A DNA stretch of 64,000 bases from Toxotes chatareus (Eukaryota > Chordata > Actinopteri > Toxotidae), in NCBI GenBank assembly GCA_016801885.1, contig CM028889.1:12401001-12465000 (forward strand), read 5' to 3'. Made by a program: the position numbers and the translations under genes. Below the pieces are notes generated by a model. It was given only the letters and a program-made list of their open reading frames with translations. It did no database searches and was not told the origin of the DNA. Positions 51,559-64,000 of the stretch are shown here, one piece after another (positions within the stretch are counted from its first letter, which is position 1; the number at the start of each line of letters is the position of its first letter).

Positions 51559-54500
51559 TCACTTTAGGTCAAAATGAGAGAAGAACTGGCTGCAGCCACG
51601 GTTCTGCAGGATCAAAGGTTTGGCCGTGTAGTGTTCACTGTGGGTGGTGCTGAAGTACGGTTTGGCCAGTGGGAACCTGATGTGGCTCTATTTGATTAAC
51701 AGACAACAACAAACAATTTAATCATTATTATGTAAGTTTACACTGGGTAAAGACAAAAATAGTTAAGAGTCATTGTAATTGCTATCACTATGACAGCAAT
51801 TATTACCACCTCTGCCCTTGCTGTCTCTATTACAGCTGTTACAGTAGAGAATGTTACCAACATTTTTGAGTTTATTTTGCGATCTCTCACCCTCTTCATT
51901 GACAGACAAGATGTCTGTTTGCAGGCCTTCAGTGGGAGGAAGTCAGTCTTGGTGGTGCTGACGCTCGGCCCAGATTCTGCAAAGCAGATGAAACGCATTT
52001 AATATCTACATGTGCCTCCCTTTAAACACACAAACAGGACCAATCTATCACCTGGTCCGCTCAGTATCTTTCCTGGCAGCTGGATGGCTGGCCTGGCCTG
52101 CTCTCTGTCCTTTTTGCCGTAGTGTTCTTTGGCTGTGGTTGTGTAGTACAGGCCTGACAGATAGGGTGGGCTGAACTGTACATGGCTTTTTGTCATCAGG
52201 TCAGGCCCAGACACATACACCGGAGGCTCTGTGTGGTTCACCTATAGAGAGGATAGTCAGCATGATGGAAAACAACTTGATTGATTTACTGCACAGAAGT
52301 TTAACATAATAAACTCCATCAAAATCAACTCCACAGTCTGTTGGAAAATGTGTTCAAAGGTCAAAGGTCAAAAAGGAACCTAAACTTTCACTTTATGATT
52401 TATACACCAGTATGTACCAGTAACATTATAAACACAAAAAAATTTAACCAAGTAGATGGTGTGTTATCTCACTTCAGAGAAGGAGATTCTGTTGGTGGTG
52501 ACTGACATCCTCTCTTTGTTGCGACTGGTATCAGTGTCCCCCCTGGGTAAGGAACTGGAATTTTTGTTCCTCCTTGTCAGAACAACCGGATCTCCTGGGA
52601 AATAAAACAAATAGACTCAACCAGACAAGAGAGGTGAGAATAAAATAATAGAGTAATGTTTCACCTTTAATACTGTGCTATCTTAGTCTGATTGGTTTGA
52701 AATAAAAGTAAAATAAAAGCAACTCCCAGTATATAAACTGAGCATTGCACATTGACACACAGTCTAAGTCATTTGGATCATCTTGGTGAAACTCTGGATG
52801 AAACTGTAAACTGTGTTTTTCACAGTTTTACTAAGAGAGAACATGAGTGTCAGTACAAATGTGATGTACAGAAAAGAAACTGAACAAGCAGGACACATTA
52901 CTCTAAAAATATATGTAACCATTTTAAAGCTGTGACCAAACAATAACATTTACATACTTGAAAAAAACATCAAGTAATTAATTGTGCAGATCAATCAACA
53001 AAGATCAAAAACAAAACAAAAGGTACAGTTACTACTAAACTACTGACTCAATACAGTTTCCTCAAACATAAATAGTACAAAAGAAACATGAGTTCATTTA
53101 TGCAATGGTAACTCTACTTTTGTGCTTTGCCCATGTGGAGGCTTCCTGGTGTTTGAAGGCCTTAAGGAGCTATTTAATTTACTTATGCCTAGGGCTGTTA
53201 CTAAATGTGCTAAAAGTCTTCAGCATGGGAAATTTAGCGTCACATTAGGATTTTTAGTAAGCATTGCAGGAAACACTCACCCAGCTTATGATAACAAAAG
53301 GCTTCTTTGGATGTGCATGACCATGAGTCCTTAGAGAAATTTCCAAGGTTGAGCTTCGAATGCTCTTTCACGACAGGTGGACTGTACACAAAGATAATTG
53401 CATTTGTGTGTGTATAAATTCAATACCAGATAATGTAAACTTTCAAGGAGTGACAAATAATAAGAAATTGGAAAACGTAATATTTTAGACCGCTTTAAAA
53501 TGTTATTTTTGAAGCCTTTAAGACAAACTGATAAACATGACAGGTCCACATCCATAAAAGAAATCTGAATGATGACACTTGGCTCTAAAGCCCCGGTCTC
53601 TTCTACAGTCTACCGTCTGGCATCTCTGTGTATATGCTGTAAACTGAGTCACGTGGCGGGAGTTTTCTCAGTGAAGCAGAAAAGCTGCAGACCTGCAGGC
53701 AGTGGGCTGGCGGAATGACGCAGCATGGGTTGTCTCTCTTTCTACAATCTTCACAGGATCACCCATAGACACTGAGGAGTGCTGGAGAAAGAACATAATA
53801 AAAACAGTGAAAGTCACGGTCTTTTGCTGATAAGACTCATTTCATGGAAAGCATCATAAAAAGGTCAATACTGTTGCGACTCTTGTGTCCACTTAAAGCT
53901 GACAGTGCTGGTACTCAAGGCCATAGTCTGTCTTCATAGTGATAAAATGGCTTGTCTAGAACTGCTGAGTAGTTAGACAGTCGAACTGCTTTTTTTTTTT
54001 TTTTTTTTTTTTTACAGCTTTTTAAACACTGTATCACACCAGTTTAGGGCTGTTCCTAAATCATCTCCTGTGCCATTACTGTAACCAGTAATTATAGACC
54101 ATGGGTTGTAAACCTGTGAGAAACTAGAAATGCACATTGTGGGGACAAAAATCGTGTTCCACAGGATGTTCTGTTGTTGTGGATGATTGGTGTATTTTAT
54201 ATCTTGATCATATGTTTTGAATGCAAAATCTTCTCATAATCAAAGCAAAAAATAACTATAGCTGTGATGGGGTAAAACCAGCCATGTGGTGTTCAGTTGG
54301 AACAATGATAGTTCATGAACAAACGTTTGTGCTGCTCTGTTACCTTTTTCTCAAGCTGAGCAGCTCTGCTCCAGGCTCCTTGGAAGGTGTTGCTATACTG
54401 GGAGACAAAGCTGTGATGGCGCTCATCCCCTTTTATTGTGGGAAAGCCCTCTTCTAAAGAGAAAGGCATAATTTTTCATTTTTATTACACTATACTTTCT

Positions 54501-55239
54501 GCAGGGTTCAGAGATACACCCTCACACAGATTTCTTTACTGTCATTCATTACAGGGCAATGATGTTGTAATCCTGACGATTTTTTGGAATGTTTACCCAT
54601 TTCCTTGGCATCAATCATATATGGCTTGCGGCTAAATCCATAATCTAACATGAGTTTATTGTTTTACTCAGAAAATGCAGTAAAATTATCAGATTGAGAA
54701 TGCTGTCACTTACCAAGATGTTTAACTGTGGCTTTTACAACAGGAACACCATAGTGTGGAGTGAAGGTAGCTTTGCTGGTGCTGTCTGGAAATTTTTCCA
54801 CATGCTGGATCTTCTTGATGGCCTCTGTTAGTCGGAAGGGGGTGGGAGGCGCCTGGAAGTGCTGGGGCTGGAAATTCTGAGACTGCGTGGTGAGGAAAGT
54901 AACTTCCCTAGGGTCTGTTTGCATCTTGAAGTTGGTGTAAAGCTTGGTCCATTGCGGTGTCCAGGTTATCTGCGGCAATGGGTGATGGTGGTAGGAAACC
55001 ATCGTCTCTGTCAGGCACTCCTTGATATGCCTCAAGTCCTTGTGGTCCACCTGGGCTGGGATGGGCTGATGAACAGGTTCTGCTTTCTTGAAAGAACAAG
55101 GCTGGAAGTCCTCCCGGAAACGAGTTGAATATGCATCTGGATTGTTCCTGTCCAGAAATGGGATGTTGGTAGATAGGAGGAACTCAACAGGATGGGCTGG
55201 AATCAGGGTTTTCACCACTGCTGTCATGTTGGATACCAA
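51559..55239 (-). CDS. saxo5: TEX45/SAXO5-like axonemal microtubule-associated protein
   Basis: Eight coding exons on the minus strand are 54714-55239, 54344-54453, 53693-53781, 53281-53381, 52473-52594, 52052-52241, 51891-51976 and 51559-51687. All have GT-AG borders and compatible phases, and they join to 1353 nt or 450 residues. Starting at the second Met (55227) would give 446. There is no signal peptide or membrane segment. The protein carries short recurrent Y/F-x-T-T-x-x-x-x-H-Y/F modules: YYTTTAKEHYGKK in exon 6, YFSTTHSEHYTAKP in exon 8 and a related one in exon 4. MGDPVKIVERE and GDPVVLTRRN recur in exons 3 and 5. This pattern is that of SAXO-type proteins that line ciliary or sperm-flagellar doublet microtubules, and TEX45 (C19orf45/SAXO5) is the closest I recognise. 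Family is fairly sure, exact orthology less so. Confidence 0.8.
53990..54015. repeat. Poly(T) tract
   Basis: This is a run of about 26 T inside an intron of the TEX45-like gene, with no recognised element body next to it. Confidence 0.85.
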
Positions 55240-55317
55240 GTGTCCTCCTTGTGTTACTGTGACTCTTTGGTTAAGCTAGCCATCTTCTTCTGAAGCAGGT
55301 GAAAAATGCTACAATGC

Positions 55318-55331
55318 CTCACCATGGAAAC
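55318..55331. promoter_or_regulatory. X-box-like RFX site upstream of the TEX45-like gene
   Basis: CTCACCATGGAAAC lies about 80-90 bp upstream of the start codon. It fits the RFX X-box (GTNRCC, 0-3 spacer, RGYAAC) with two departures. RFX factors switch on ciliary genes, which suits an axonemal protein. The match is imperfect and could be chance. Confidence 0.35.
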
Positions 55332-56179
55332 CTCTTTGCTGTGGAACATGATGATGTTGATACTGTTGCTGCTCCTGCAGAGAAACAAATGCATGCCTTG
55401 GTGTCCTATTACCAGGCCAAATGCAAGGAGTGGACACACAAAACTATTCAACTGTGGCATTTAATTCCACAACAAGTCAACACACAAATAATTTGCCAGG
55501 AAAAAAAAAACAAAAACAAATATTCCTGATGATCAGATTGTCATTGGGGGATCTAAAAATGTTACTATAGACCTCCTTCTGCCTGGCTTTGCTTGTGTTA
55601 GAAAAAGTCAGCACTGGCACAAATGACCCAAACTTTTAAGAACCTAGTAAATCAAAAATGAGAGTTACTGTCAGTGGCAGTCTTTCTCATAAATACTGTG
55701 TGGACACACTTTCCTTTTTAAAGAATTTTATGCATTATTCAGCATTACCTTAGATAAACTAACACTATCAACTAGGCAGAGTAGCATGATTTTGGCCCTT
55801 AACGTTGGCATTTTGGTGCGCATTGCAATTATATTGAAAGCACTTTAAGTGGTTGCTGTCAAATAAAAAATATGCATGCCTGTAAATATAACACAACAGC
55901 AAAAGAAATGCTTTGGTTAGATATAACATGCATTTTGCACAGAATATAATGTACAAATTAAATGCAATTTAACGGAAAGTTTAAATACATGCTGCACAAA
56001 TTCACACATGGTGCTGTTGTGTTCATGTGTGCTCACAATGTGGCTCAAAATCACTTCTGTCAGTACAACAGCAGGTGTCAGTCAAACTTCATTTTGGATC
56101 AGTTGCGTTCATTACAGAAATTTACTGTGTCTCCTATACACATCATCTTAGGTACTCGAAAATCAAAATGTGACTTAAC
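55332..56179. other. Intergenic DNA, no gene seen
   Basis: It is AT-rich with no supportable exon. It separates the divergently transcribed TEX45-like gene and the repeat element upstream of uba52. Confidence 0.5.
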
Positions 56180-58564
56180 CATAGACTGTATAAGACATGG
56201 ACGTAGCACCCGTGATGTCACCCATTGGTTTCGGAGAGTCGAATTTGTGACCAAACCATGGGCATTTGAGCTGCGCCATCTTGGATTTTAGTGGGAATGT
56301 ACTTTCCATATTTGGCGGAGAGGCGGTTACTCTATGGGTCAGCCGGCCGAGAACCCGGCCACTTGGCTCGGAGCAACCGAGCTAGCCTAAGGCTAATCAG
56401 CTAGGCTAACAAGCTAAGCAGCAGCTACACACAGCTACATCCACCTCACGACAGTCCCCGAGTCCGACCCGACTAGCTCGACCTCGTACGACCGCGACAC
56501 AGAGCATACAACAGAGATCATAATGTTGCTGCTGTGTTTTAAACATGACTGTTTCAGATAGAGAGGTTTTAGATGGAGCTGCAGGGTTTGGTGGAGATGT
56601 GGGGGGAAATTTATTTCTAGCCTATTTAACTGTGAAACAATCATTATTTCATATTGACAAATATATTTAAACGTTATATGTATAACCTATATTAAAACAT
56701 TATTAATGATAACACCAAAATAATGATAGTAATATATTAAAATGTTTAATATTTAATATTTACCGGTTTTCACCGCTGCCTCCATACACTATCCACTAAC
56801 AAATACAGCAGCACACAAACAGCAGCAGCCGCTTACTGACGGAGCTGCTCTGTCCATGCAATGTCGGACTTTTTAAACAGAAAAATGAGACGAAATAAAA
56901 TTGTAGCCTAGTATTCCCACAATAAACGGACTCTGAGAGCACGGAACACACCGCAACAGCGTTCCTAACATTAGCTGCTCCGGGCCTCTATCTGTTTCAG
57001 CAGCGACCATAAATCGACAATGAAGTCACAAGCTAGCGGCAAAATATGCTAATACATGCTAATTAGAGCAAACATCCAGGTAAAATACTGAGAAATTTAC
57101 TTACCGAAAAAACTGCAACACAGACTCCTTCAACGGTCGGTTACTACAGTCTACACTACAACAAGCCATATTGTCACAAAAACCTATCCGAACATTGGCA
57201 AACAAACACGGACACTGCAGCCCCTATCAGCCACTCGAGGTAGCCAGAGGCCTCTGGATGTAGCCGCCTAGCCCAGCCGATGCTTTAGCAAAGAGCTAAC
57301 TGCCAGTTCCTGTCTATGGGGCTGTCACTCAACGTAACCACGCCCCAATTTATGTAAGAATTTTAAGCCTAAATAACACTAAAACGGTTGTGGAACCCCC
57401 CCACAGTGTTCACGGAGGTGGAAACTATCAATAGAGGCCAAAAACAAAAAATGCACCAGGCTGTAAATATGTTTTTTTAGGCTGTAAAGTTTTTTAACAT
57501 GGGGGTCAATGGAGAGCCAGCCCCAAGCGGCAGCTGAGGAACTGCAGCTTTTTGAACGCGGAAGTGATCCTGACTGTTGAAACCTTTTTTTTTTTTTTTT
57601 TTTTTTTTTTGAGTAACTTTATTTAATATCAAATGTACAAACATATTGGCAAGGAACATTGCACATTACAAGATAACAGACAAGCGTTGAAAGAGCATCT
57701 GTAGAAAAAGAAACAAAAAACAAAAAGAAAAAAGAAAAAGGACCGGGGGGGTGCTAAGGGCTTTCATTAAGGTTGAGTTCCTCTACTAATCCACATAGTT
57801 TCACTGCATTCTTCTTCTCCATACATTTTAATGATTTAAAATATTGACGTAGCTCTTTATGAAAGGCATAAAAATTGGGCTTGGATTTCAAATATTTATT
57901 TTTATGAATAAAAAATTTACAGAGAATGATAAATAAATTAATAGCTAGATCATGGGATGGTTCTTTTACAGATATACCATATAAAATATTTTCTTTTTTA
58001 GAGTAGGGAAACAGGGTAGTTTAGGGAACAGCCAATCATACAAATCTTCCCAGAAGGCACTAGCAAATTTACAATTATAAAATAAATGTTCAGTTGTTTC
58101 TATATCCTCATCACAAAAGCAGCAGTTGTTGTGGTCTAAATTAAAGCGAATTCTTAAAAACTCAGAAGAGGGGTATACTCCATTAAGAATTTTAAAGTGA
58201 ACTTCCTTCGCTTTTGGTGCAATGGGAAACTTGAAGAATTTGGACCTCAGACTTTAAACTTCTTTCTTACAGAAGAATTTCAAAATTGATATTCTGTTTG
58301 ATGAAAATGGGTACAACTCTTTAACAAAAGTTTGTCGGATTGTGATATTAGTTTAGGATTGGTGATGTTGTGACTGCTGAAATCTACAACTGCCCCCTTG
58401 GACTTAACACCCTCTCTCAGTCTCTGCATTGTTTTTCAAGTAGGGCTGTTTCATTCAGTGAGTTGTCAGCTTTTAAAGTGAATCACACTGCTCGCTGTCG
58501 CCCTCCTCTGTCTATTATGCGGAATAAAATTTTGGAATAACCATGCTGTTTTATACAGTCTATG
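56180..58564. mobile_element. TIR-bounded DNA element interrupted by a LINE
   Basis: The ends are inverted: CATAGACTGTATAA at 56180-56193 and its exact reverse complement at 58551-58564. Weaker similarity continues inward (GACATGG against AACAGCATGG). With the LINE removed, the element is about 1.6 kb. I see no transposase frame, so it is probably non-autonomous. Flanks show no clear target duplication, so the superfamily is unassigned. The CATAGACTGTATA motif is familiar as a dispersed repeat end in fish genomes. Confidence 0.7.
57585..58370 (-). mobile_element. 5'-truncated L1-like LINE with poly(A) tail
   Basis: The element is on the minus strand. Its tail is the T-run at 57585-57610 on the plus strand. 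The conceptual product is the C-terminal end of a LINE ORF2: VHFKILNGVYPSSEFLRIRF, then a zinc-binding pattern (CCFC followed by ETTEHLFYNC, that is CxxC and HxxxxC) as in the zf-RVT domain, ending with a stop at 57754. A frameshift in an A-run at about 57999 breaks the frame, and the reverse transcriptase and endonuclease parts are missing, so the copy is dead. Target duplications flank it: TGACTGTTGAAAC (57571-57583) and TGACTGCTGAAAT (58371-58383). Confidence 0.88.
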
Positions 58565-59003
58565 AAAAAAACCAAAAACTGTACTGCTTTTGCTGAATCA
58601 CATGCAAAAGTGCATGGTTCCTCTCATCCATTTGTCATAAGTAGTATGTAATAATATCATAAAATTCTAACTTACAACGGCTTTCCTAGTCTCCAGATCT
58701 TTTACTTAAGCAAACTACTAATACTGTGCAGAAATACACAGGTACAAGTAAAAGACTGTATGGAAGAGTGGACGTAGTGCAAATACTGCTTGCACTTATA
58801 TTTGACAAGTAACGGGTGATATGCACGTTATTGCTCAATGTGAGTTTTAAACTAATATAAATGTAATTTAGGTGCAATGGATGTTGCAGTGTGCGGTGGG
58901 GATTTTCTGATGTTACATGACAGATCAATTGTTCATCAGTGATGCCATGTGGTCTGGTTCTTCTTCTTCTAAGGCTAAATGAGCAAATACATTTGTTTCA
59001 TTT

Positions 59004-59054
<51 letters not shown>

Positions 59055-59100
59055 AAGCTTTTATTACCAAGGAAAACGAGCAGAAGGAAGTGACGTATTA
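58565..59100. other. Upstream region of uba52, no gene seen
   Basis: No exon was supported. It ends in an A-run plus (TA)n tract immediately before the uba52 promoter. Confidence 0.5.
59004..59048. repeat. Poly(A)-(TA)n tract
   Basis: About 17 A are followed by about 14 TA units, ending roughly 60 bp upstream of the uba52 transcription start. Confidence 0.92.
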
Positions 59101-59109
59101 CACCATCAG

Positions 59110-59129
59110 CCTTTTCCGCTCTCTTTTCG
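59110..59129 (+). promoter_or_regulatory. uba52: 5'-TOP start and non-coding exon 1 of uba52
   Basis: CCTTTTCCGCTCTCTTTTCG is a pyrimidine-rich tract following a C, the terminal oligopyrimidine start typical of ribosomal protein mRNAs, which puts translation under mTOR control. It runs directly into a strong donor (G|GTGAGG at 59130). A donor at about 59151 (GG|GTGGGT) is the alternative. The acceptor is at 59569-59570, nine bases before the ATG. Confidence 0.65.
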
Positions 59130-59534
59130 GTGAGGCTCAGCTAGCGGCCGGGTGGGTACACGTTTTGTACAGCACATAATGGTCGATTTTTACTGATATC
59201 TGAGTTGTCGAATGCGATTAAAACATAACATTGTTAGTCGTATATCCGCAGTAATTGGGTATCAAGTATTACTGGCACATTTCGGAGGCAAATAAATAGA
59301 ATTGTGACAAGAGTTTTACGCTAACCGTACGCATGTGGTCAGGCCCACACCGAATCCACTCTGCTGCTAACGTTAGCTAGCAGTGTAACTGACAAACGTT
59401 CTGTACAAACTTTCACGGTCGATGCAGTAGTTTAGAAACAAATTGCGGCTTTGCTACCGATTAACTTATTATTTTTCCAAGTATTGTTGGCCTTTCTGTA
59501 CTTGCGGCTGAAGTGAGCTAAGATCGTTAGCTAG

Positions 59535-61314
<1,780 letters not shown>

Positions 61315-61355
61315 ACATTTGGGCTGACTTGGCACTGTATGCCATTTTGTGTTAA

Positions 61356-61361
61356 AATAAA
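61356..61361 (+). terminator. uba52: Poly(A) signal of uba52
   Basis: AATAAA lies 42 nt after the stop codon, giving the very short 3' UTR usual for ribosomal protein genes. Confidence 0.9.
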
Positions 61362-61379
61362 TGTAAGAAAATGATGCTG

Positions 61380-64000
61380 CTTGTCTGACTTGTATTATTC
61401 AGTAGAACTTTTACAAGGCAGGAAGAAATGTAAAATGTTTGGCTTAGTTTGAATTCACGTGTTCAGTATATGGTTGTGAGGCTGTGCAGAGAGCAAGATA
61501 AAGTTACTAGATTGACTGAAACAAGATTATGCTGGTGCAATAAACTCACATTACTGTTTGCCAAATGTTCCCAAATGAAGATTTAAGATATTCACGAGAA
61601 AAATTTGGCAAGTAGCTTACATCAGAAGACTGTTCTTAGAAGCCTTTTCAATGAGTTATCTGGGTAATTCAGTAAACCTGCTTCCTGGAACTGGACCTGG
61701 TTCAAACTAACAGTGGATGTGCTTCCAAACATGGGTGGCATTCTGCTGGTTTACATAGTTGGGCGTGATTTCCTCTTTATTTCAGTTTGACCCCTAGAAC
61801 AGTTTGTGCTGGCCTGAATTGATGGCACTATTTCGCAGGTTAACAAAATATCATGTGTCCCAACACTATTGCTAACAATAGAGACTATTAAACACATTTT
61901 GTATAGCTAGTAGTGGTGTAATCCAAATGCCTAAGGTACTATATATTTACACAGCACTGAAAAGCTGTGAAAAGAGAAGTATAGCATTTCCATCACCTGC
62001 TGCTGTTTATCATCTGATTCTGTCTTGTCTTACCTGCTCCCATTTGCACTATTTAAACAGCTTTCCCCACCCTTGGTGTTACATAGCAAGCTACATGGCT
62101 AAATGGATCGCAGCCACTGCCAACTAGAAATTGCCAGCTGAAAGTGTCATGCACTGAGTTAGTCCATAATCAGCTGACAAGTTGAAAACCAAAATCAGTT
62201 CAGTTTAAATACCATCCAAGAAGAACAGTAAATCACATTTGGAAATGTGAGATGGCAAGAGTAGGAACGTTAAAATAACAACACAACCCTGAGTTTCTTG
62301 CCCTCCCATCACACAAAGGACATAGTGACTTTGCATGACTGAGTTTTAATGTTAAACAGTTCTTTTACAAATATAAGGAACTCATCTCACGAATCCCATA
62401 CAAACACTTGCTCTCCTCAAATTCAGTAAATCTTGGGAAAACAACAAAATTGTGGCCTTGGATTGACCAACACCAGCTGACAGTTTCCCTCTGTTCTTAT
62501 ATACCAGCACTTCAATGACGCTAACCTTAACTAACTGAAGTATTCTGAGGTATTTTGAGTCATACTAAAAGGTCAAATGTTTTGGGCACTGAGAAATTAA
62601 AAACAAACTTAATCCTTGATAATCCAATGGAGATGAAAGTTCAGCATCGTACAGATGTTGTGTGTTTATTCCAGTTTAAGTGGCTTCAGTATGGCAGTGG
62701 TGCATCTTTGGTACTGCATTCTCTCTTATAGCTGGTAACATGTTTTAAAAAGGCCTTATTCCAGTGCATTTAAGGAGGAATCCACTGCAGATATTCACAC
62801 ATATTCTGTATATTGCAATTTATTGGGTGGTGTGGCCAATGTTCCTCAACCTGTCTCACCTATTCATGCTTCAGCTTGTGATTTCCTAGAATTAACTCTT
62901 ATCCTCCCAATAAGGGCCATTAACTTTTTTCCTATCCAAGATGGTCATATTCACAGATGGTAGTTGTAAGGAGCTGTAAAGTGTCATGGTTTGTTATTTC
63001 AGCCGGAAAGAATCATAATAGAGAAAAAGTGTAATGTATATCACCAGAATTTGCCCAAATAGTCTGAAATATAATGTGGATTCCTCCTTTCACTTGTAAA
63101 TACACAATAATACTGATCTACTTCATGTACCGTTATAATATAGGCCTATATTATATAATATAACACAGCTGATGATAAAGTGTACTTTAAACAGTAACAT
63201 GCTGTTAAACCCTGTTTAAGTTCAATAATTCAATACCTAATTGATCTCAAGAGTTAAAAACGGCTGCGTCCACAACATCTCAGTGAAGAGGTCAGACACC
63301 AGGGAGGGAGTTGGGTCTTACAGTAAGTGAAAAATCTCCCTGCCCTTTTCTGTGTATTCAGAAACTACAAGTAAAGTACTCACAGTGTTATTGTGTGGTT
63401 TTTCTGCACTGGAATAAGGCTGTTGTGATGCTAAGTGTTTCTGACATTAACTAAGAGGAGCTAGTGCTGAGGGGCTGCTGACCCCTGTATTTTCTTCATG
63501 CTCAATAAAAGTCTGGTAACAATCTGTTCTAATCTTGAAGCCATGAGAGAAAAAAAAGAGCTGTGAAAAAATGCTTAATGTCAAAATGGATGAGAACAGA
63601 CGTCATTACCTACAAATTACTAGTATCAACTATGAACAGGCATCTATGCTAGAAACTTTATTGCTAATTCAGTGACACTTGCATGACGCAGCTGATGCCA
63701 GAAATGCCAGATAATGTAATAACTGGTCAAACTAATGGAACGCCAATCATATTGTAATGTGATTGATGAAGTAACATTGTATTGTCACTATTGTTACTGT
63801 ATTAGTATGTATTTTTTTTTAAACGGCTAAAGTAATAATTTCAGGTTAATGTAATAGTCCTACCACACTGTCTGGCAGATTTTGTTATGACCTGTTTAAA
63901 TCACATTTTGACGCGTTATTATGATTCTGGCAGTTTCTGCATCATCAGCTGCAAAGAACTGCACCTTATTTGTACCTATATTATTGTCATGTGAAGAAAT
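61380..64000. other. Downstream intergenic DNA, no gene seen
   Basis: I saw no exon with paired splice signals or recognisable protein similarity. An AATAAA at about 63503 (plus strand) could serve a longer transcript, but nothing supports one. Confidence 0.5.

Noticed and set aside
56160..56185. piggyBac-type insertion, from TTAA before CCATAGACTG at the left end
   Set aside because: The right end at 58564 is followed by an A-run with no TTAA, so the required target duplication is missing.

Overview
The window looks like nuclear DNA from a ray-finned fish, probably a percomorph-type teleost. Genes are split by GT-AG introns, and the intergenic DNA holds SINE scraps, an L1-like LINE and TIR elements typical of fish genomes. 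The linkage of arrdc2 and uba52 resembles human 19p13.11. No bacterial or organellar features are present. The species cannot be named from the sequence alone.

Layout. (1) 1-12.75 kb is gene-poor: no exon could be supported, but there is a perfect 80-bp inverted repeat, a 25-bp hairpin, microsatellites, two full CRE palindromes and degraded SINE-like pieces. (2) 12.76-37.47 kb is one uninterrupted tandem satellite of about 75-bp T/A-rich units, roughly 330 copies by length, with internal palindromes, several monomer types, a higher-order duplication and a distinct monomer variant kept at both edges. (3) 39.84-49.6 kb carries arrdc2 on the minus strand, with all seven coding exons of a 409-residue alpha-arrestin. 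A second, paralogous first exon with its own TATA promoter lies about 5 kb upstream and can splice in frame to the shared exon 2. (4) 51.56-55.24 kb carries, on the minus strand, an eight-exon gene for a 450-residue axonemal microtubule protein of the SAXO/TEX45 (SAXO5) type. (5) 56.18-58.56 kb is a TIR-bounded repeat interrupted by a 5'-truncated, frameshifted L1-like LINE flanked by a near-perfect 13-bp target duplication. (6) 59.1-61.36 kb carries uba52 on the plus strand, encoding ubiquitin fused to ribosomal protein eL40 (128 residues). (7) 61.4-64 kb shows no supportable gene.

The genes are independent housekeeping or cell-type genes rather than one pathway. One loose link is that Arrdc2 has PPxY motifs of the kind that recruit NEDD4-family ubiquitin ligases, while uba52 supplies ubiquitin. 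The most unusual content is the 24.7-kb palindromic satellite. The best gene-level observation is the duplicated alternative first exon of arrdc2.
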